A DNA stretch of 64,000 nucleotides from Pseudoxanthomonas jiangsuensis. Lineage in GTDB: Bacteria; Pseudomonadota; Gammaproteobacteria; Xanthomonadales; Xanthomonadaceae. The stretch is taken from assembly GCF_010093185.1 (NCBI RefSeq), contig NZ_PDWL01000015.1, positions 45,431 through 109,430 of the forward strand, given 5' to 3'. The notes under the pieces are model-generated. The model was not told where the DNA came from. It searched no databases and saw nothing but the letters and a program-made list of their open reading frames with translations. Positions 59,621 through 64,000 of this stretch are shown one piece after another (position 1 is the first letter of the stretch; each line of letters begins with the position of its first letter). The translations under genes and the position numbers were made by a program.

Positions 59621-60816
59621 GCCGGTCCCTGCTCCTGCCGCACGGCGGACTCGCTGGCCGCCGCCTGCTCCAGGCTGCCGCGGTCCACGTAGGGATCGAG
59701 CACGATCTGCACGTGGTCGCCGGTATACAGCCCGCTCTGCCGGTAACGCTCGCTGGCGAAGCGCAGCAGCACGTTGGCCACCGCCGCCACCGGCAGCGCG
59801 ATCAGCATGCCGAGGAAGCCGAACAGCTGGCCGCCGGCCATCACCGCGAAGATCACCGCCACCGGATGCAGGCCGATCTTGTCGCCGACGATGCGCGGGG
59901 TCAGCACGTAGCTCTCCAGCAACTGGCCGACGGTGAACACCACGCCCACCAGCACCAGCAGCTGCAGGTCGAACCCCTGCGCCTGGACCAGCGCGGCCAC
60001 CACCGCCATCACCACGCCGGTGGTCGCGCCCAGGTAGGGGATGAAGCTGATCAGCCCGGCGACGATCCCGATCAGCACGCCCACCTTGAGCCCGACCAGC
60101 TGCAGGCCGATGGCGTAGATCGCGCCCAGCGCCACCATCACCACGAACTGCCCGCGCAGGAACGCGCCGAGCACGTCGTTGGACTCGCGCGCCAGGCGCG
60201 AGACGGTGTCGAGGTGGTCGCGCGGGATCAGCGCAGCGACCTTCTCCACCAGCAGGTCCCAGTCGCGCAGGAAGTAGAAGGTCAGGATCGGCAGCAGGAC
60301 GATGTTGGCGATCCAGGCCACCATCGCGAAGCCCGAGCGCGACAGGTAGCCGAACAGGGTCGCGGCGAAGCCGCCGGCCTGCTGCCAGTGCGAGCGCACC
60401 CACTCGATCAGCCGCTCCGGATCCAGCCATACCACCAGTTCCAGCCCGGTCTTGGCCTCCACCCACGGCAGCGCGGTCTGCAGGAACCAGTCGCGGTACT
60501 GCGGCAAAGAGTTGACCAGGGTCCTGATCTGGCGCTCCAGCAAGGGCACCAGCACCAGCAGGGCCAGCACCAGCAGCAGCGACATCAGCCCGAACACCAG
60601 GGTCACGGCGACGTTGCGCGAGCGGCCGGCGCGCTGCAGCCGGTCCACCAGCGGATCGCCCAGCCAGCCCAGCAGGGCACCGAGCACGAACGGGGTCAGG
60701 ATCGGCCCCAGCAGCCACACCAGCCACAGCGCCAGCAGGCCCAGCACCAGCCACTTGAGCTGGCGCAGGAAGCGGGCGATCTCCGATTCGGGCGACTCCT
60801 CGCGGGCGGCGTTCAT
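59617..60816 (-). CDS. perM: AI-2E family transporter (PerM-like)
   Basis: Inner-membrane protein of 399 residues with about eight helices. LKWLVLGLLALWLVWLLGPI begins the membrane part; PYLGATTGVVMAVVAALVQA, LTPRIVGDKIGLHPVAVIFA and GFLGMLIALPVAAVANVLL are the conserved parts of the AI-2E/UPF0118 family. Members include TqsA and Na+/H+ antiporters, so the substrate cannot be inferred. ATG at 60816 overlaps the upstream DUF2066 stop, and the stop overlaps hda, making a tight three-gene unit. Confidence 0.92.
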   Translation of the reverse strand: MNAAREESPESEIARFLRQLKWLVLGLLALWLVWLLGPILTPFVLGALLGWLGDPLVDRLQRAGRSRNVAVTLVFGLMSLLLVLALLVLVPLLERQIRTLVNSLPQYRDWFLQTALPWVEAKTGLELVVWLDPERLIEWVRSHWQQAGGFAATLFGYLSRSGFAMVAWIANIVLLPILTFYFLRDWDLLVEKVAALIPRDHLDTVSRLARESNDVLGAFLRGQFVVMVALGAIYAIGLQLVGLKVGVLIGIVAGLISFIPYLGATTGVVMAVVAALVQAQGFDLQLLVLVGVVFTVGQLLESYVLTPRIVGDKIGLHPVAVIFAVMAGGQLFGFLGMLIALPVAAVANVLLRFASERYRQSGLYTGDHVQIVLDPYVDRGSLEQAAASESAVRQEQGPA

Positions 60817-61919
60817 CGGATCCGGTACTCCGCCGGCACGCCTTCCACCGCCACCACCGGGGCGTCGGCGCCGAGCATGCGCTCGAAGCCGGACATGCCT
60901 GTCAGCAGGTCCAGGTCGAACTCGACCCGGTCGGCGGCCGCGCGCACCGGCGCCACCCGCCGCACCACCGGCATCCTCTGCAGCAGGGCCGAGACCTTGA
61001 GGTAGTCGTCGGCGCTGCGCAGGCCGCTGAAGGCGACCCGGTAGGTGCCGGCCGGCTCGGACGGCGGGACCTTGGCGTAGCGCTTGATCAGCGCGTCGGC
61101 GGCCACGTCGGCGCCGCTGGCCATGGCCTGGCGCGGATCGCCGTTGCTGGTCGAACGGGTGGCCAGGACCCGGCCGGCGTCGACGAAGGTCCAGTCGGTG
61201 GTCCAGCCGGCGCCGGCGCGGTACATCTTGCCGATCAGCTGCATCGCCGGGCTGTAGCGGGCCGAGGCGCGCGCCACCGCGGCCGGGTCCTGGCGCCAGA
61301 TCGCGCCGACCGCGGCCTGCTCGGCGGCACCGCCGGCCGGCAGGCCGAGGCGGAAGCCGCGCTCGATCGCCCGGTCCAACAAGGGCCGGGCGGCATTGAC
61401 CTGGCCGGTGCCGAGCAGGCGCGGGCCGCTGCCGTCGTCGATCGCCAGCCACAGCACCGGCTTGGGCCGCGGCTGCGGCCACACCGGCAGGCCCAGCGCG
61501 GCCGAGAGCACGTCCACCGACTCGGAGTCGAAGCGCACCACCAGCATGGTCCGGAAGGTCGGCGCGCCGCCGGGCGAGGTGCCCTGGTCCTGGCGGTAGT
61601 CGTAGCCCTCGACGTAGCTGGCGGCGTTGCGCAGTTCCTGGGCCACGCCGGGGCGGTTGACCACGTTGGGATCGCCGGAAATCTTGCCCAGCACCTGGGC
61701 CAGGGCGCGGGCGAAGCCGGATTCGCGGGCCTGCTCGGTCTGGCTGTTGACCGGCACCTCGCCCGAGTACAGACCCTGGGCGCTGGCCACGTCGCCTTCG
61801 GTGCGCAGGCCGTCCTGGGCGTGGGCCGGCGCGGTCGCGGCCAGGATCGCCAGGGCCAGCGAAAGGCCCAGCGAAGGCAGGTGGAACAGGGCGGTACCGG
61901 CGGCACGGCAGGCGCGCAT
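60813..61919 (-). CDS. DUF2066 periplasmic protein
   Basis: 368 residues with signal peptide (LGLSLALAILAATAPAHA, cleavage about residue 34). The DUF2066 family is recognised by SGEVPVNSQTEQARESGFAR, ALAQVLGKISGDPNVV and the middle VLWLAIDDGSGPRLLG. Late sequence TYRVAFSGLRSADDYLKVSA, DRVEFDLDLLTGMSGFERML resembles an FlgO/TolB-like alpha-beta fold. Function unknown; it is regularly found next to purM, perM and hda. AAGGA lies upstream of the ATG. Divergent from purM. Confidence 0.88.
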   Translation of the reverse strand: MRACRAAGTALFHLPSLGLSLALAILAATAPAHAQDGLRTEGDVASAQGLYSGEVPVNSQTEQARESGFARALAQVLGKISGDPNVVNRPGVAQELRNAASYVEGYDYRQDQGTSPGGAPTFRTMLVVRFDSESVDVLSAALGLPVWPQPRPKPVLWLAIDDGSGPRLLGTGQVNAARPLLDRAIERGFRLGLPAGGAAEQAAVGAIWRQDPAAVARASARYSPAMQLIGKMYRAGAGWTTDWTFVDAGRVLATRSTSNGDPRQAMASGADVAADALIKRYAKVPPSEPAGTYRVAFSGLRSADDYLKVSALLQRMPVVRRVAPVRAAADRVEFDLDLLTGMSGFERMLGADAPVVAVEGVPAEYRIR

Positions 61920-62129
61920 GCGGAGTCCTTCGGGCAAGACCGCGGTGGGCGGAGGTGCAGGAATTGTTGCCCGAATGCCGCCGGCGCGCCAATCGAGCCG
62001 GCGTGAGGACCGCAGCGACGGCACGCCGGCATGCGGGCGGGCCCAGGCGCACACCGGGCTGGGCCAGGGGTCCGGGCGCGGCCCGGCTGCTAGAATCTCG
62101 GCCCCGATTCCGATCCGCAGGCCCCGCAC

Positions 62130-63179
62130 GTGAGCCAGACTCCCTCGCCCGCCCCCCTGACCTACCGCGACGCGGGCGTGGACATTGACGCCGGCAACGA
62201 GGTGGTCGAGCGGATCAAGCCGCTGGTCAGGCGCAGCTTCCGGCCGGAGGTGATGGGCGGCCTGGGCGGCTTCGGCGCCCTGTTCGACCTGTCCGGCAAG
62301 TACCGCGAGCCGGTGCTGGTGTCCGGCACCGACGGCGTGGGCACCAAGCTGAAGCTGGCCCAGCAGCTGAACCGGCACGACACCATCGGCATCGACCTGG
62401 TCGCCATGTGCGTCAACGACGTCCTGGTCCAGGGCGCCGAGCCGCTGTTCTTCCTGGACTATTTCGCCACCGGCAAGCTGGACGTGGACACCACCGTGGC
62501 TGTGGTCGGCGGGATCGCGGCCGGCTGCACCGAGGCCGGCTGCGCCCTGATCGGCGGCGAGACCGCCGAGATGCCGGACATGTACCCGCCGGGCGAATAC
62601 GACCTGGCCGGCTTCACCGTCGGCGCGGTGGAGAAGTCGCAGCTGCTGGACGGGGCGAAGGTGCGCGCCGGCGACGTGCTGATCGGCATCGCCTCCTCCG
62701 GCCCGCATTCCAACGGCTATTCGCTGGTGCGCCGGATCTACGACCGCGCCGGCCGCCCGGCCGACGTCCAGGTCGGCGGCGTGGCCCTGGTCGATGCGCT
62801 GATGGCGCCTACCCGGCTGTACGTCAAGCCGGTGCTGTCGCTGCTACGCGAACATGGCGAGGCGATCCACGCGATGGCCCACATCACCGGCGGCGGCCTG
62901 ACCGAGAACATCATCCGGGTGGTCCCGGAAGGGCTGGGCCTGGAGATCGAGGCCTCGGCCATTGTTCTTCCGCCGGTGTTCGACTGGCTGCAGCGCGAGG
63001 GCGCGGTGGCCGACGCCGAGATGTGGCGCACCTTCAACTGCGGGATCGGCTTCGTCCTGGTCGCCGACCCGGCCGGCGCCGGCGCGCTGGAAACGGCGCT
63101 GGACGCATTGGGCCTGGAACACCGCCGGATCGGCCAGGTCGCCGCCGCCGGCGAGGGCGAGCGCGTGCGGATCGGCTGA
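62130..63179 (+). CDS. purM: Phosphoribosylformylglycinamidine cyclo-ligase
   Basis: ATP-dependent AIR synthetase, fifth step of purine synthesis, 349 residues. [20 protein letters not shown] begins the ATP-binding half; [49 protein letters not shown] and [20 protein letters not shown] are hallmark motifs, and [16 protein letters not shown] and [16 protein letters not shown] lie in the second half. The start is GTG 62130. purN follows after 10 bp. A TAGAAT at 62091 could be its -10. Confidence 0.97.
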   Translation: MSQTPSPAPLTYRDAGVDIDAGNEVVERIKPLVRRSFRPEVMGGLGGFGALFDLSGKYREPVLVSGTDGVGTKLKLAQQLNRHDTIGIDLVAMCVNDVLVQGAEPLFFLDYFATGKLDVDTTVAVVGGIAAGCTEAGCALIGGETAEMPDMYPPGEYDLAGFTVGAVEKSQLLDGAKVRAGDVLIGIASSGPHSNGYSLVRRIYDRAGRPADVQVGGVALVDALMAPTRLYVKPVLSLLREHGEAIHAMAHITGGGLTENIIRVVPEGLGLEIEASAIVLPPVFDWLQREGAVADAEMWRTFNCGIGFVLVADPAGAGALETALDALGLEHRRIGQVAAAGEGERVRIG

Positions 63180-63189
63180 TCCGATCCCG

Positions 63190-63873
63190 ATGCCGTTCTT
63201 GATGGCGCCCGCACCGCGCATCGCCGTGCTCGTCTCCGGCCGCGGCAGCAACCTGCAGGCGCTGCTGGAGGCCATCGCCGAGGGCCGCCTGGATGCGGAA
63301 ATCGCCGGCGTGTTCTCCGACCGCCCGGACGCGGCCGCGCTGGCAAGGGTGCCGCCGGGGCTGCGCTGGAGCGCGAACGCGCGCGGCTTCCCCGACCGCG
63401 CCGCGTTCGACGCCGCGCTCGCCGATGCGGTGGCCGCCAGCGCCCCGGACTGGGTCTTCTGCGCCGGCTACATGCGGATCCTGGGCGAGGCCTTCGTGCG
63501 CCGCTTCGAGGGCCGCCTGCTCAACGTCCACCCTTCCCTGCTGCCGCGCTACAAGGGCCTGCACACCCATGCCCGGGCGCTGGAGGCCGGCGATGCCGAG
63601 CACGGCGCCAGCGTCCACTTCGTGGTGCCCGAGCTGGATGCCGGCGCGGTGGCGGCCCAGGTCCGGATCCCGGTCGTGGCCGGCGACACCCCCGACACCC
63701 TGGCCGCCCGGCTTCTGCCGCAGGAACACCGGCTGGTGACCGCGGTCATGGCCCTGGCCGTGGCCGGCCGCCTGGCTGAACGCGACGGTCAGGTCCTGCT
63801 GGATGGTCAGACCCTGTTTAGTCCGCTACGACTAGATTCCAGCGGCGTCCTGGCGCCCGGATCACACGGCTGA
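63190..63873 (+). CDS. purN: Phosphoribosylglycinamide formyltransferase
   Basis: Folate-dependent GAR transformylase, third step of purine synthesis, 227 residues. VLVSGRGSNLQALLEAIAEG binds phosphoribosylglycinamide, AGYMRILGEAFVRRFEGRLL contacts folate, NVHPSLLPRYKGLHTHARAL carries the catalytic Asn and His, and HFVVPELDAGAVAAQ follows with the catalytic Asp. ATG 63190 is used; an ATG four codons later is possible. The C-terminus is somewhat extended (LFSPLRLDSSGVLAPGSHG). Co-transcribed with purM. Confidence 0.96.
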   Translation: MPFLMAPAPRIAVLVSGRGSNLQALLEAIAEGRLDAEIAGVFSDRPDAAALARVPPGLRWSANARGFPDRAAFDAALADAVAASAPDWVFCAGYMRILGEAFVRRFEGRLLNVHPSLLPRYKGLHTHARALEAGDAEHGASVHFVVPELDAGAVAAQVRIPVVAGDTPDTLAARLLPQEHRLVTAVMALAVAGRLAERDGQVLLDGQTLFSPLRLDSSGVLAPGSHG

Positions 63874-64000
63874 CACCGTCCCCGGGGCATCCTGACGCGA
63901 TCTTCCCGCCGCCCGGCCCGATGCCCTTGTCCACCGCCCTGCCCCTTCTACACATCTCCGGGCCCACGGAACTGACCTCTCTCTCGTCTGCCGTCATCTT

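Noticed and set aside
63921..64000. Short open frame at the right edge starting MPLSTALP
   Set aside because: Only about 26 codons are visible, with no ribosome binding site or recognised similarity; cannot be judged from this window.

Overview
The window is a high-G+C chromosomal segment from a xanthomonad (Xanthomonadaceae/Lysobacteraceae). Three things point there. The order gumE-gumD-gumC-gumB, tRNA-Pro, merR, ihfA, pheT-pheS, rplT, rpmI, infC, thrS is the one known beside the xanthan locus of Xanthomonas. The amylolytic cluster holds an XgtA-type alpha-glucosidase. The dispersed repeats (GTAG-headed inverted repeats and CCCTCTCCC-type hairpins) are typical of the family. The genus cannot be fixed from sequence alone; a Pseudoxanthomonas/Luteimonas/Xanthomonas relative fits.

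Region 1 (1-13668, almost all minus strand): start of an exopolysaccharide operon (gumB, gumC, gumD, gumE; gumE runs off the left edge), tRNA-Pro(GGG), then translation and nucleoid genes. Control signals stand out: an infC that can only start at ATC, intrinsic terminators between infC and rpmI and between rplT and pheS, and upstream of thrS an 8-codon leader ORF with three consecutive Thr codons followed by a terminator, i.e. a probable threonine attenuator.

Region 2 (13669-27530): starch/maltodextrin island: LacI regulator, secreted GH13 amylase, MFS sugar transporter, secreted pullulanase, GH97 glucosidase, a large secreted GH13 amylase and a cytoplasmic XgtA-like glucosidase. Two near-identical 14-bp palindromes built on ATACGTAT lie in the two divergent promoter regions and are probable operators of the LacI protein. 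Extracellular enzymes would cut alpha-glucans, the MFS protein would import the products and XgtA would finish hydrolysis.

Region 3 (27552-34394): SDR oxidoreductase, DUF3182, alpha/beta hydrolase, Lys/Ala-tailed HU protein, a 105-bp REP doublet, a membrane M23 peptidase, three small envelope or unknown proteins and a SET-domain protein.

Region 4 (34522-40949): SUF Fe-S cluster operon (Rrf2 regulator, sufB, sufC, sufD, sufS, GNAT, Rieske ferredoxin) behind a recognisable sigma-70 promoter.

Region 5 (40987-52447): iron island with three Fur-box-like sites. It holds a Fiu-type catecholate receptor with PiuC, a second TonB-dependent receptor coupled to a small secreted ORF, and a five-gene operon: PepSY membrane protein, DUF2271, DUF4198, ApbE flavin transferase, membrane-tethered flavodoxin/NADPH reductase. 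The DUF2271 protein carries a DGVTGPT sequence resembling the ApbE flavinylation motif. The set reads as a transmembrane electron path to a periplasmic flavoprotein, plausibly a ferric-siderophore reductase. This is the most interesting system in the window.

Region 6 (52441-64000): hutD, a hairpin-rich gap, comEA, an M20 peptidase, xanB (GDP-mannose supply for exopolysaccharide), amgK-murU (MurNAc recycling), a second REP doublet, hda-perM-DUF2066, and purM-purN.
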